Positions 7,708 through 16,355 of a DNA stretch of 64,000 nt are shown one piece after another. Under the pieces are notes generated by a model. It had not been told where the DNA came from. It did no database searches and was given only the letters and a program-made list of their open reading frames with translations. Origin of the DNA: Parageobacillus sp. KH3-4 (GTDB lineage: Bacteria; Bacillota; Bacilli; Bacillales; Anoxybacillaceae); NCBI RefSeq assembly GCF_022846435.1, contig NZ_AP025627.1, positions 3,630,001-3,694,000 on the forward strand. The letters are read 5' to 3'. The first letter of the stretch is position 1; every line of letters begins with the position of its first letter. Position numbers and translations under genes: made by a program.

Positions 7708-8699
7708 AACCTGTTATCGGAATAACGATGGGAGACGCTGCCGGCATAGGACCAGAGATTATCGTAAAAGCTCTCCAAAACACCTCCATCTATGAACAAT
7801 GCAACCCTTTAGTGATAGGAGATGCAAAAATACTAGAAAGGGCAACTCGAATTACGAATTCTAGATTGACCATTAACTCTATTTCAAACGTAAAGGAAGC
7901 AACTTACCAATACGGCACGATCGATTGCATCGATTTAAATTTGCTTCCCGCTGATTTGCCTTTTGGCCAAGTATCAGCTGCTGCAGGAGATGCCGCATTC
8001 CAATTCTTAAAACGCGCAATCGAATTAGCGAAAAACGGGGATATTCAGGCAATTTGTACGGCTCCTTTAAATAAAGAAGCACTGCACAAAGGAGGCCATC
8101 TATATCCAGGACACACAGAAATTTTGGCCGATTTAACAGGCACTCAAGATTACGCGATGATGCTGTCTTCTCCGAAACTGAAGGTCATCCATATTACTAC
8201 CCATGTCGGGCTAATCAAAGCCATTGAAATGATCAATCCGGATCGCACCTACAAAGTCATTAAGCTAGCCCATGAAACGTTAGCAAGAGCAGGAAAAGAA
8301 AATCCAAGCATCGCTGTGTGCGGCATTAATCCTCATGCTGGGGAAAATGGACTGTTCGGCAATGGAGAGGAAGAGGAAAAACTCATCCCCGCCATCCGCC
8401 AAGCTCAATCGGAAGGAATTAATGTAACTGGACCGTACCCGGCAGATACATTATTTTACCGTGCAGTACGCGGAGATTTTGATATTGTGGTAGCTTGCTA
8501 CCATGACCAAGGACACGCCCCTATTAAAGTGTTAGGGCTAGAAGCCGGAGTAAACATCACCGTCGGCCTCAAAGGCGGCATCATCCGCACATCTGTCGAT
8601 CATGGAACAGCCTTTGATATCGCAGGAAAAAATCTAGCGGACGAACGAAGCATGATCGAAGCCATTCGCGTGGCTGTTGAACTTGCTCCGAAAGTTTGA
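7704..8699 (+). CDS. pdxA2: PdxA-family 4-phosphate dehydrogenase, probably D-threonate/D-erythronate 4-phosphate dehydrogenase
   Basis: 331 residues matching the PdxA family along its length: GITMGDAAGIGPEI start, CTAPLNKEALHKGGHLYPGHTEIL with a metal-binding His, HITTHVGL, INPHAGENGLFG, and CYHDQGHAPIKVLGLE with a further metal His. PdxA proper makes vitamin B6, but paralogues beside DUF1537 kinases oxidise the 4-phosphate of a four-carbon acid, which then loses CO2 to give dihydroxyacetone phosphate. The ATGA overlap with the kinase implies translational coupling. No other B6 gene is nearby, so the catabolic role is preferred. Confidence 0.8.
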   Translation: MKPVIGITMGDAAGIGPEIIVKALQNTSIYEQCNPLVIGDAKILERATRITNSRLTINSISNVKEATYQYGTIDCIDLNLLPADLPFGQVSAAAGDAAFQFLKRAIELAKNGDIQAICTAPLNKEALHKGGHLYPGHTEILADLTGTQDYAMMLSSPKLKVIHITTHVGLIKAIEMINPDRTYKVIKLAHETLARAGKENPSIAVCGINPHAGENGLFGNGEEEEKLIPAIRQAQSEGINVTGPYPADTLFYRAVRGDFDIVVACYHDQGHAPIKVLGLEAGVNITVGLKGGIIRTSVDHGTAFDIAGKNLADERSMIEAIRVAVELAPKV

Positions 8700-8830
8700 A
8701 CGCCAACCTTAGCATCATCTAGCATCATTCATCAAAACCTATTGCTTACTATTTTCCAAACCGAACAACGACCAAATCCGACGCTGTCGTAATCAATTAT
8801 ACACGGAATATTCAGTCATTAATATTCACA

Positions 8831-8866
8831 AACCAGCCGCCCTTGTTGCAGGGCGGCTGGTTTTTC
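8831..8866 (+). terminator. Terminator of the sugar-acid operon
   Basis: AACCAGCCGCCC and GGGCGGCTGGTT form a 12-bp perfect stem with an 8-nt loop followed by TTTTCTT. The flanking A on the left also allow it to work for transcripts from the right. Confidence 0.9.
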
Positions 8867-9334
8867 TTAACCCTTCCGCTGCCATCCACGCGCTTTGATG
8901 ATTGGTTTCATGAATATTCTGTTTTCCATCCGGATATTCTTCATCAATTTTTTTCGATGGGGCGACAAACTACATCGAGATACCCGGAAGCAGCCAGTAT
9001 GTTCAATGACTGCTTTGCGACCGGTTGCCTTTTCACCTGTTTCCATCCTTTCTTTAACGGAATCGCCTAATTCCAGTTGGCGACAAGCACGCAGCTGCTT
9101 ATACGGAAAAAAAGCGGGAATGGTGTTACCGTTCATTTTCATCGGCTTAATGGGAATCGATAAACTGTAGCATTTCTTTTTCTGGAAATACGTGAATGTC
9201 TTATACGGCGATTTTAGTGCACCTGGATGGCTATCGGTCTCGTGGTCCGCCCCGGAAAAAACAGCAGAATGGCGGGATGCGGCAGCGAATTTGGCTGGAG
9301 TTTCTGTAGAGGCGGCCGGTATCCACATTATCAT
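8867..9334 (-). pseudogene. Relic of an unidentified gene, copy B
   Basis: The minus strand is open for 155 codons but has no ribosome site. Only its last 80 or so codons (about 8867-9110) are similar to copy A near 1.4-1.6 kb. Shared features are a V-K-E-x-M-E-T-x-(E/K)-K segment and a P-I-I-K-A-R-G-W ending. I cannot name the parent family. Loss of the start in both copies and a frame change in copy A argue for two decayed paralogues, though a short functional protein from copy B cannot be excluded. Confidence 0.4.
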
Positions 9335-9432
9335 GACGTATTTATCGTTGGATCACCATATTGCTTGTTTCTTTTACCTAAATATTGGTTAATATATAAT
9401 GATGAAAATGTTTCACGATAAGAAGGAAAAGG

Positions 9433-10914
9433 ATGGATCAAATCATGTCGACATATGCGAACAAGAAACGTGTTATCATGCTTCTTATTGATTCTTTAAT
9501 GTATCCGCCCTTGGAAAAGGCAGTAAAAGAAGGAAGCGCTCCTGCATTCCAATTTTTCATGGAAAATGGAAAGGTTTTTCCAAACATCGTGAGCCCTTTC
9601 CCAACGATGTCTGTAACGGTAGACAGTTCGCTGCTAACAGGTGTGTATGCGAATATTCATAAAATCCCTGGGTTAGTATGGTTTCATGATGAAGAAAAGC
9701 GGCTGATCAATTACGGAAGCCACATCAGAGAACTGGTCAAGCTTGGACTCATTCGCTCGCTCAAGGACATTATATACCATATGAACAATCATCATTTAAG
9801 CAAAGAAATTAAAACGATTCATGAAGAAATGTCTATGAAAGGAAAAGCAACCGCTTCCATTAATGCTCTTATTTATCGCGGAAATACAGAGCATGATCTA
9901 AAATTGCCAAGACTGCTGACGTTTTTCACTTCTTGGAATAAAGAGGCGAAAACAAAAGGAAGCCGACTATTTACATATGGGTCCTTTTCAAAAATCAGTC
10001 CTTTAAAACGAAACGGATATTTCTGGCAAAAATTTGGGTTTAATGATCGATTTTCCGTCCAAGAATTAAAATATCTGATTGAAACAGATTCCCTTCCTTC
10101 TTTTACCATTGTTTATTTTCCTGATATGGACAAAATCGTCCATAAACATGGCCCGATGGATATAAAGGGAATCTGCAAAGTAGACAAACAGCTGCAAAAC
10201 ATATTGAGCTGCTATGATTCTTGGGAGGAAGCTTTAAAGGGCAATTATTGGATTATCATGGGAGACAACGGCCAGGCTCCGATTGACTCCGATCGGAACA
10301 AAGCCTTAATTGATTTAAGAAAATCCCTTCGTTCTTATCAAATCATGGCATTAAAAGATGGGATAAAAGATAGCGATGAGGTTGCGCTTGGGGTGAATGA
10401 ACGAATGGCCTTTATTTATACATTAAACCCTGAACGTGCGCCACTTCCGGATATCGCGAAAACGTTGCAAAAGGACGACAGAGTGGATGTCATTGCTTGG
10501 ATGGAAAAAGAATCTGTTCACGTCATATCTGGAGTTCGACAGGGAAAACTGATTTTTCAACCAAATGGACCATTGGTGGACGAGTATGAACAATCGTGGG
10601 ATATAGCAGGAGATGCAGGCGTTTTGGATCTGACGGTAAAGAACAATCAGATTTTGTATGATGAATATCCGGATGCGCTGTCCCGATTGCACAGCTCGCT
10701 CACTTCTCATGGAGGAAATTATCTTGTTGCAAGTGCTAGACCAGGATTTGAATTTATCGGTGAAGGCTCTCCCACTCATGTTGGAGGGGCAAGCCATGGG
10801 GGACTTCATAAACAAGATTCGCTAGTGCCGATGATTGTGACTGGCACGGATTCGTCCCCAAAACATTTACGCATTATTGATTTAAAAGATTGGATTTTAA
10901 CCCTGATTGATTGA
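9433..10914 (+). CDS. Alkaline-phosphatase-superfamily phosphodiesterase/nucleotide pyrophosphatase
   Basis: 493 residues of the type I phosphodiesterase/nucleotide pyrophosphatase fold. An RVIMLLIDSLMYPPL strand carries a metal-binding Asp, and SPFPTMSVTVDSSLLTGVYANIHKIPG contains the catalytic Thr. Later metal ligands lie in YFPDMDKIVHKHGP, GDNGQAP and the HGGLHKQDSLVP segment near the C-terminus. No signal peptide is evident, so it is probably cytoplasmic. The substrate is unknown. ATG 9433 follows an AGAAGGAAAAGG ribosome site. It stands alone between terminators. Confidence 0.8.
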   Translation: MDQIMSTYANKKRVIMLLIDSLMYPPLEKAVKEGSAPAFQFFMENGKVFPNIVSPFPTMSVTVDSSLLTGVYANIHKIPGLVWFHDEEKRLINYGSHIRELVKLGLIRSLKDIIYHMNNHHLSKEIKTIHEEMSMKGKATASINALIYRGNTEHDLKLPRLLTFFTSWNKEAKTKGSRLFTYGSFSKISPLKRNGYFWQKFGFNDRFSVQELKYLIETDSLPSFTIVYFPDMDKIVHKHGPMDIKGICKVDKQLQNILSCYDSWEEALKGNYWIIMGDNGQAPIDSDRNKALIDLRKSLRSYQIMALKDGIKDSDEVALGVNERMAFIYTLNPERAPLPDIAKTLQKDDRVDVIAWMEKESVHVISGVRQGKLIFQPNGPLVDEYEQSWDIAGDAGVLDLTVKNNQILYDEYPDALSRLHSSLTSHGGNYLVASARPGFEFIGEGSPTHVGGASHGGLHKQDSLVPMIVTGTDSSPKHLRIIDLKDWILTLID

Positions 10915-11482
10915 TGCAGATGGGCCATTCCAGCCTCCCGCTGGCAATACTCCTTTGGCAGGAGGCTCTGTATTTCCTTCACATTTCCACGATGCCTCAT
11001 ATCTTCAAGTGAATATTCCGCTTCCCAGCCCCAGCTCCCTTATCCGTCTGCTTCAAGAAGGTGATAAGGCGTGCCGGGGCGTCGACTGAGTCAAGATTTT
11101 GTAGGGATTTTTTCGGGTTAAAAAAGCTTTTTCCTTCTTATGCTAAGCTTTTTCCTTCTTATGCTGCTTTTTACCGCCTATTGCGCTCCATTCTTTTCCT
11201 CATTAACTTCCGTGGAATGTAATTCGATCACTTGAAATAATTTCCATATAAGCCCATCCGTTCTTGCAGAACAGACTCAGGACCGGGTGTTTCCAGAATA
11301 ACAGCAAAAATTAGCAATTGGTAATGCTAACAGTGACAACAGCATATCATAATACGGATAATATTTTATGGTTTTGATTTCTTATTGTATACCGTATTGC
11401 ATATTCCTTAAAAAATCATCCGCTCGCTGGGGTTACCCCCACTTTCCGTCTCTTCTTCTAATCTATTTATTATAGGAGTCCC
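10915..11482. other. Non-coding region between the phosphodiesterase gene and gtaB
   Basis: A weak hairpin at 10931-10968 (CAGCCTCC pairing with GGAGGCT) may terminate the phosphodiesterase transcript. A 21-bp sequence is tandemly duplicated at 11124-11165. The rest, to 11482, is AT-rich. A short minus-strand stretch near 11255-11300 could be read as a protein fragment but I do not recognise it. Confidence 0.5.
11124..11165. repeat. Exact 21-bp tandem duplication
   Basis: 11124-11144 and 11145-11165 are identical; each unit begins AAGCTTTTTCC and ends TTATGCT. No gene crosses it. Confidence 0.9.
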
Positions 11483-12370
11483 TTAAACTTCTTCAAAGCC
11501 TGTTTCTCTTTTAAGTGTTTGTTCCATAAATTGAATCAAATCGTCTCTTAATTCCTTATTCTGCAACGCAAACTCAATTGTCGTTTTGATAAATCCGAGC
11601 TTTTCGCCGACGTCGTAGCGCTCTCCTTCGAATTCGTAGGCGAAAACTCGTTGGATTTCATTTAGTTTTTGAATTGCATCGGTAAGCTGAATTTCGCCGC
11701 CGGCGCCGGCTTCTTGTTTTTCAAGGAATAAGAAGATTTCTGGGGTGAGTACGTATCGCCCCATAATCGCCAAGTTGGACGGCGCGGTGCCTGGCGCTGG
11801 CTTTTCAACGAATTGGCGGACTTGGTAGCGGCGTCCGTGCTGTTCAAGCGGATCGATAATGCCATAGCGGTGCGTTTCCTCATCGGGAACCCGTTTGACG
11901 CCAATGACCGAGCTGAATGTTTGCTCGTATTGTTCGATGAGCTGTTTTAAGCACGGCGTTTCCGCCTGTACGATGTCATCTCCCAAAAGGACGGCAAACG
12001 GCTCGTCTCCGATGAAGTTGCGCGCACACCAGACAGCGTGACCAAGCCCTTTCGGTTCTTTTTGGCGGATGTAGTGAATATCGACTTTCGATGGCTCTTT
12101 CACTTTTTCGAGCAGATCCAGTTTTCCTTGTTTCATTAGTATTTGTTCCAGTTCATAGGCGTTGTCGAAATGGTCCTCGATCGCACGTTTTCCTTTCCCT
12201 GTGACGATGATAATATCTTCGATGCCAGAGGCAATCGCTTCTTCGACGATGTATTGGATCGTTGGCTTATCGACGATCGGGAGCATTTCTTTCGGCATCG
12301 CTTTCGTCGCTGGTAAAAATCTTGTTCCGAGCCCCGCGGCCGGGATGATCGCTTTGCGTACTTTTTTCAA
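11483..12370 (-). CDS. gtaB: UTP--glucose-1-phosphate uridylyltransferase
   Basis: 295 residues, the usual length for GalU/GtaB. The N-terminus [24 protein letters not shown] is the nucleotide-sugar pyrophosphorylase signature with the catalytic Arg and Lys. [16 protein letters not shown] (metal Asp) and FVEKPAPG follow. The enzyme makes UDP-glucose for glucolipids, teichoic acid glucosylation and polysaccharides. It is transcribed on the minus strand from an upstream region of about 590 bases without other genes. The nearby PHP phosphatase and LCP ligase also belong to cell-envelope polymer synthesis. Confidence 0.95.
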   Translation of the reverse strand: MKKVRKAIIPAAGLGTRFLPATKAMPKEMLPIVDKPTIQYIVEEAIASGIEDIIIVTGKGKRAIEDHFDNAYELEQILMKQGKLDLLEKVKEPSKVDIHYIRQKEPKGLGHAVWCARNFIGDEPFAVLLGDDIVQAETPCLKQLIEQYEQTFSSVIGVKRVPDEETHRYGIIDPLEQHGRRYQVRQFVEKPAPGTAPSNLAIMGRYVLTPEIFLFLEKQEAGAGGEIQLTDAIQKLNEIQRVFAYEFEGERYDVGEKLGFIKTTIEFALQNKELRDDLIQFMEQTLKRETGFEEV

Positions 12371-12962
12371 CGAAACCCCTCTTTTCTTCTAGATTTTGCG
12401 ATACGCGCCGACGTATGAGCTATTGATGAATAGAACATACGTCGATGCACATCATAATAAAAATAGCCCCTTGTTGGGACCTAGCTTGGTTTAACCACAA
12501 AAACAACGGCTTCATTGGAATAATAAACCAGCTAATTCGCTTCTTCTGTTTTTTAGAAAAAGTTTCATGCGAAGATGCTAGAGATTGCCCCCTGATTTTC
12601 CCTTACAACAATACCGCTGTAAATCAATCTTTCCGTGAAATATTTTTTCAAAATCGGTGAAAATCGAGCATCTAACCCGCCCTCATACCACACCCTCGAC
12701 GACTGGCGTCTAAGGTGATAGGACCGTCATCGTCCCCACCCACGGCATGGCCGAGTGCCTCCATTGATAACGGTAAGGAGACATCACCGGAAATAGGATG
12801 TAAACGAGGCCGGTTTATTTCATCCGTTTACACACGCCACCACCGCATGACCTTTCTTCTCCTCATTTTCCGCCGCCGTTTGTGAAAATTAGCAGTCATT
12901 CGATAAAATTTTAGAGAAAATGAAAAATATGTTTTATGACGACCATATTATCATAAAACATA
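12371..12962. other. Non-coding region upstream of gtaB
   Basis: No intact gene. At 12672-12827 the minus strand holds a 51-codon open stretch without start (contains M-E-A-L-G-H-A-V-G-G-D-D-D-G). Nested inverted repeats GGTGAT/ATCACC (12714, 12783) and GGAC/GTCC (12721, 12732) lie in the same place. At 12799-12832 TGTAAACG and CGTTTACA face each other across 18 bases. These look like a decayed insertion or a regulatory region; I cannot decide which. Confidence 0.4.
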
Positions 12963-13730
12963 TTAGAATAAACCTAAAAATTTTTTCCTTTTTATCCGTT
13001 CCGGCTCTTCTCGGTAAACTGCCTGCCCGCTGAGAAGAAGTTCAGCGTTTTCTTGAAAGAAGTAGACGGCATTGATGCCGAATTCGTGGTCAATGACATC
13101 ATACGCTTCCTGCAAGCGGAACGGGCGGCTTGTCGTGTTGTGCGCATCGGAAGCAATGAAATGCGCCAAATTGGCTTCGATCAGCTGCAAGGAAAATTTT
13201 TTGATGTTTTTTCCGAAATGCCCTGATACGCTTGCAGCCGTCAATTGCGTCAATACGCCTTTTTTGACAAGCTCATAAAGCCGATCGGGATTTTCGATAA
13301 TTTCTGCATTGCGTTCTGGATGAGCGATAACTGGAATAAGACCTTTCAATTGCAAATCAACTAACAGTCGATCGGCGTAGCGCGGCACATGGTCGAACGG
13401 AAATTCGATTAACAAATACTGGCTGTCTCCTGCTATTGGTAATAATTCCTTTTTTTCAAAACTTTCCAACAAATCGCCATGAATGCGGACTTCCTGACCC
13501 GGCAATATGGTGAGCGGGATTCCGTGCCGTTTGATCGCTTCGTTGAATCGCGTTACGGCCGCCATAATCGACTGCTTCGCATTGTCGTATTTTCCGTTTT
13601 TATAATGAGGAGTCGCGATGATCGTCGCAATCCCTTCCTTTACCGCTTCACGCGCCATCTCGATGGCGTCAGCAACCGTTTGCGCGCCGTCATCGACACC
13701 CGGCAAAATATGGCTATGTATATCGATCAT
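12963..13730 (-). CDS. ywqE: PHP-type protein-tyrosine phosphatase (YwqE/CpsB family)
   Basis: 255 residues of the polymerase/histidinol phosphatase fold. Metal ligands are visible in MIDIHSHILPGVDDGA, in IIATPHYKNGKY, in LPGQEVRIHGD, in VIAHPERN and in FIASDAHN. This family of Mn-dependent phosphatases dephosphorylates bacterial tyrosine kinases and UDP-glucose dehydrogenases in capsule or exopolysaccharide control. No cognate kinase gene is in the window. I chose ATG 13730: the AAGGAAGGG ribosome site is correctly spaced for it and too close to the TTG at 13736. Confidence 0.9.
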   Translation of the reverse strand: MIDIHSHILPGVDDGAQTVADAIEMAREAVKEGIATIIATPHYKNGKYDNAKQSIMAAVTRFNEAIKRHGIPLTILPGQEVRIHGDLLESFEKKELLPIAGDSQYLLIEFPFDHVPRYADRLLVDLQLKGLIPVIAHPERNAEIIENPDRLYELVKKGVLTQLTAASVSGHFGKNIKKFSLQLIEANLAHFIASDAHNTTSRPFRLQEAYDVIDHEFGINAVYFFQENAELLLSGQAVYREEPERIKRKKFLGLF

Positions 13731-13898
13731 CGCCAACCCTTCCTTATGCTCTATTTCAAAATTCTAAACATCTATTATGTTAACATAGGTCAATGGTTCT
13801 AGCAATCGACATTTTTTGTTGAATTTTGCCGAAAAATCTTTTTCTCACCAGTTTACGGCGCCGTTTGGCGAAAATTCTTAGCTTCCTTTTTCTTTCTG

Positions 13899-13927
13899 TT
13901 GTACTACATGGAAAAACGCTCTATAAT
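13899..13927 (+). promoter_or_regulatory. SigmaA promoter of the LCP gene
   Basis: TTGTAC at 13899-13904, 17-base spacer, TATAAT at 13922-13927. It lies 41 bases before the start codon at 13969. Confidence 0.75.
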
Positions 13928-13968
13928 CTTAATAGTCCGTCGAAATTATAACCAAAGGAAGGTTGTAC

Positions 13969-14901
13969 ATGAGAGCGAAACGTCGAAAAAAGAAAAGATG
14001 GCTCCGCTGGATTGGTGGGATCGCCGCCGCTCTTCTCGTCGGCGCCGGGATATTCACCTATTCCATTTACCACAACGTGAAACAAACGGCGAAACAAATG
14101 TATGAAAATGTCCACTGGAAGTCGGAAAAGCGGGACGAGGAAGTATCGGTCAAAGAGAAAACGCCGATTTCGATTTTGTTAATCGGCGTCGATGAGCGGA
14201 AAGGAGACCGCGGCCGCGCCGACTCACTAATCGTCATGACGGTCAATCCGAAGAAAAAGTCAGTGGAAATGGTCAGCGTTCCGCGCGATACACGCACGGA
14301 AATCGTCGGAAGAGGGACAAAGGATAAAATTAACCATTCGTACGCGTTTGGTGGCGTGGAAATGACGATGGCGACCGTCGAACATTTTTTGGACATTCCA
14401 ATTGACTATTATATTAAAGTCAACATGGAAAGCTTCCGCGATATCGTCGATGCCGTCGGCGGCGTGACGGTGGACAACCCGTTCGCGTTCACGTATGAAG
14501 GAACGCATTTTCCAAAAGGAAAAATCACGCTGGACGGGGAAAAAGCGCTGAAATATTCACGCATGCGCTACGATGATCCGCGCGGTGATTTTGGCCGACA
14601 GGATCGCCAGAAACAAATTATTCAAGCGATCATCGAAAAAGGGGCAAGCTTTTCTTCGCTTGCCAATTACGGTGATGTGTTGACGGCGATCGGGAAAAAT
14701 ATGAAAACGAATTTAACGTTTGACGAAATGAAAGAGATTCAAGCCAACTATAAAGAAGCGCGCCACCACATCGAGCAGCTTTATATTACTGGAAAAGGGA
14801 AGATGATTGGCGGGACTTATTACTTGCTTGTCCCGGAAGCAGAAAGACTCGCCGTTTCGAACAAATTAAAAGAGCATTTGGAATTGACAACAACATCGTA
14901 A
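13969..14901 (+). CDS. LytR-CpsA-Psr (LCP) family cell-wall polymer ligase
   Basis: 310 residues. An Arg/Lys-rich start and a single membrane segment (residues about 11-33) anchor an extracellular LCP domain. Family landmarks are ILLIGVDERKGDRGRADSLIVMTVNP, SVPRDTRTEI, KINHSYAFGG, DYYIKVNMESFRDIVDAVGGV and KYSRMRYDDPRGDFGRQDRQKQ, the last carrying the Arg cluster that holds polyprenyl pyrophosphate. LCP enzymes transfer wall teichoic acid or similar polymers from undecaprenyl phosphate to peptidoglycan. ATG 13969 is preferred over TTG 13963 for ribosome-site spacing. Which paralogue (LytR, TagU or TagV) is not clear. Confidence 0.9.
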   Translation: MRAKRRKKKRWLRWIGGIAAALLVGAGIFTYSIYHNVKQTAKQMYENVHWKSEKRDEEVSVKEKTPISILLIGVDERKGDRGRADSLIVMTVNPKKKSVEMVSVPRDTRTEIVGRGTKDKINHSYAFGGVEMTMATVEHFLDIPIDYYIKVNMESFRDIVDAVGGVTVDNPFAFTYEGTHFPKGKITLDGEKALKYSRMRYDDPRGDFGRQDRQKQIIQAIIEKGASFSSLANYGDVLTAIGKNMKTNLTFDEMKEIQANYKEARHHIEQLYITGKGKMIGGTYYLLVPEAERLAVSNKLKEHLELTTTS

Positions 14902-15022
14902 CAAAACACATCTTATTGGAAAAATGAAGTGCTATTGTTCAGCAAGTAATTTACCAATTTACTACAATCATCTCATTCAGATTTCTGATTCAGAATAATT
15001 CCTGATCTGTCTTTGCCAATAT

Positions 15023-15059
15023 AACAAGGCTGCCTGCGCTGTTGCGAGGCAGCCTTGTT
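15023..15059. terminator. Bidirectional terminator between the LCP gene and the lipoprotein gene
   Basis: AACAAGGCTGCCT and AGGCAGCCTTGTT form a 13-bp perfect stem with an 11-nt loop between two convergent genes. T runs on either side are short. Confidence 0.7.
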
Positions 15060-15063
15060 GCGT

Positions 15064-15429
15064 TTATTCGTCTTTGTTATCTCTGTCGTTTGCGTCTTGC
15101 GGGTCTTCGATCGGATCTTCACGATCAGGAACGGCGTCGTTTTCATCGTCGCCAGGCCCGTTGTTAGTGTCGTTTCCCGGCGCTAGCCGATTGTCTTTAT
15201 TGTCATTGAGGTCGCCGTTATTATTCATATCGTTGTCGGCGTCATCGTTTTGGTTAATGTCATCCGCCGGATTCATATCTTGATCGTTGATGTCGTTTTG
15301 ATCAACGTTGTTGTTTGGCGGCGGCGGATTTTGGTTGTCGTCGTCGTTATTAGCGTTGCAGCCTGTCGCAACGACAATCGCGACAAAAGCGCCGAACAGC
15401 TTAAGCAAAAGCAATTTTTTCTTCGTCAT
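15064..15429 (-). CDS. Asp/Asn-rich small lipoprotein
   Basis: 121 residues. An N-terminal signal peptide (KKKLLLLKLFGAFVAIVVATGC) ends in a lipobox with the acylated Cys near position 24. Almost everything after that is Asp, Asn, Glu, Pro and Gln in short irregular repeats such as NDINDQDMNPADDINQNDD, so the mature protein should be strongly acidic and disordered. It is preceded by an AAAGGAGAAAA ribosome site. No known domain is visible; function unknown. A wall-surface cation-binding role is only a guess from composition. Confidence 0.7.
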   Translation of the reverse strand: MTKKKLLLLKLFGAFVAIVVATGCNANNDDDNQNPPPPNNNVDQNDINDQDMNPADDINQNDDADNDMNNNGDLNDNKDNRLAPGNDTNNGPGDDENDAVPDREDPIEDPQDANDRDNKDE

Positions 15430-15510
15430 CGTTTTTTCTCCTTTCCGTGAATATTGGTGGCCTTATGTAAAGACCGGTCCTTGCTTATATTTCCCAGAAA
15501 GGAGAATTTC

Positions 15511-15702
15511 ATGCATGATTTTACGATTGCTGTGTCATGGTTTGCATTTCTTGCGCGAGGGAACGATACGAGAGGGCTTCTATCATCCGTTCGCAGCACT
15601 GTTATTCCCATATCGTTCATCGATATGCCGGGGAATTTTATTCAAAATAAGGAGCTGATCGATGAGGCATTCGAAAGCTTGCCGACAGTTTGTCCAACCT
15701 AA
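15511..15702 (+). CDS. Hypothetical small protein (63 residues)
   Basis: ATG 15511 follows a good AAAGGAGAATTTC ribosome site and the frame runs to TAA at 15702. The protein begins MHDFTIAVSWFAFLARG and ends in ELIDEAFESLPTVCPT. I do not recognise it. Immediately after the stop, a different frame continues with acidic, helix-like residues (FDLSEVLKQYAGEHRIP), so this may instead be the front half of a frameshifted gene that runs to about 15810. Confidence 0.3.
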   Translation: MHDFTIAVSWFAFLARGNDTRGLLSSVRSTVIPISFIDMPGNFIQNKELIDEAFESLPTVCPT

Positions 15703-15889
15703 TTTTGATCTTTCCGAAGTTCTGAAACAGTACGCTGGCGAGCATCGGATTCCAAATTGCCGTTGTCCTTGTTTGATCCAACCGCATTTTTTCATTCACG
15801 AAGAATTTGTTCCAGCACCCGCTCTACTGTTTTTCCTCCTTCCCTTAGTCACCTTATCTTTAGTAACCCCCTTTCCAAACGAAAGGGGA

Positions 15890-16327
15890 TCACTCCTCTT
15901 TTTTGTCGCCAAGCGCGAACATGATTTCCGCTTCGCAGACAAGTTCGCCGGCAACGGTAGCGACGCCTTTTCCTTTGCCGACAGAGCCTTTTGCGCGGAT
16001 GATCTCGACTTCGAGTCGGAGCTGGTCACCCGGCTTCACTTGCTTTTTAAAGCGGCAGTTGTCGATGCCAGCGAAGAAAGCGAGGCGGCCGCGGTTTTCT
16101 TCCTTTTTCAGCATCGCGACGGCGCCGACTTGCGCCAATGCCTCGACGATTAAGACACCAGGCATGACAGGGTACTCAGGAAAATGCCCGATGAAAAACG
16201 GTTCGTTGACGCTCACGTTTTTAATGCCGACGGCGCGCTTTCCGTCTTCGATTTCGAGGATGCGGTCGACTAATAAAAACGGATAGCGATGCGGAATGAT
16301 CGCCTGAATTTGTTGGCTATCGAGCAT
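15890..16327 (-). CDS. fabZ: 3-hydroxyacyl-ACP dehydratase FabZ
   Basis: 145 residues, a single hot-dog fold. [13 protein letters not shown] carries the catalytic His, and [23 protein letters not shown] carries the catalytic Glu on the central helix. The enzyme removes water from 3-hydroxyacyl-ACP in type II fatty-acid synthesis. ATG 16327 is preceded by GAAAGGAGACG; the longer upstream frame has no ribosome site. It follows the epuA-like, flhP and flhO genes on the same strand, the same neighbourhood as ywpB in B. subtilis. Confidence 0.95.
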   Translation of the reverse strand: MLDSQQIQAIIPHRYPFLLVDRILEIEDGKRAVGIKNVSVNEPFFIGHFPEYPVMPGVLIVEALAQVGAVAMLKKEENRGRLAFFAGIDNCRFKKQVKPGDQLRLEVEIIRAKGSVGKGKGVATVAGELVCEAEIMFALGDKKEE

Positions 16328-16355
16328 AAATCGTCTCCTTTCCGTGTTTGCCGTG

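Larger units (their letters stand above)
8700..9432. other. Intergenic region: terminator, gene relic, promoter of the next gene
   Basis: A strong terminator at 8831-8866 is followed by a relic on the minus strand (8867-9334). From 9335 to 9432 the sequence is AT-rich, with a TATAAT at about 9396 but no clear -35, and probably carries the promoter of the phosphodiesterase gene. Confidence 0.5.

Noticed and set aside
11420-11440. Small GGGG/CCCC hairpin 3' of gtaB
   Set aside because: Stem of four to five pairs and no adjacent T run; too weak to call a terminator.
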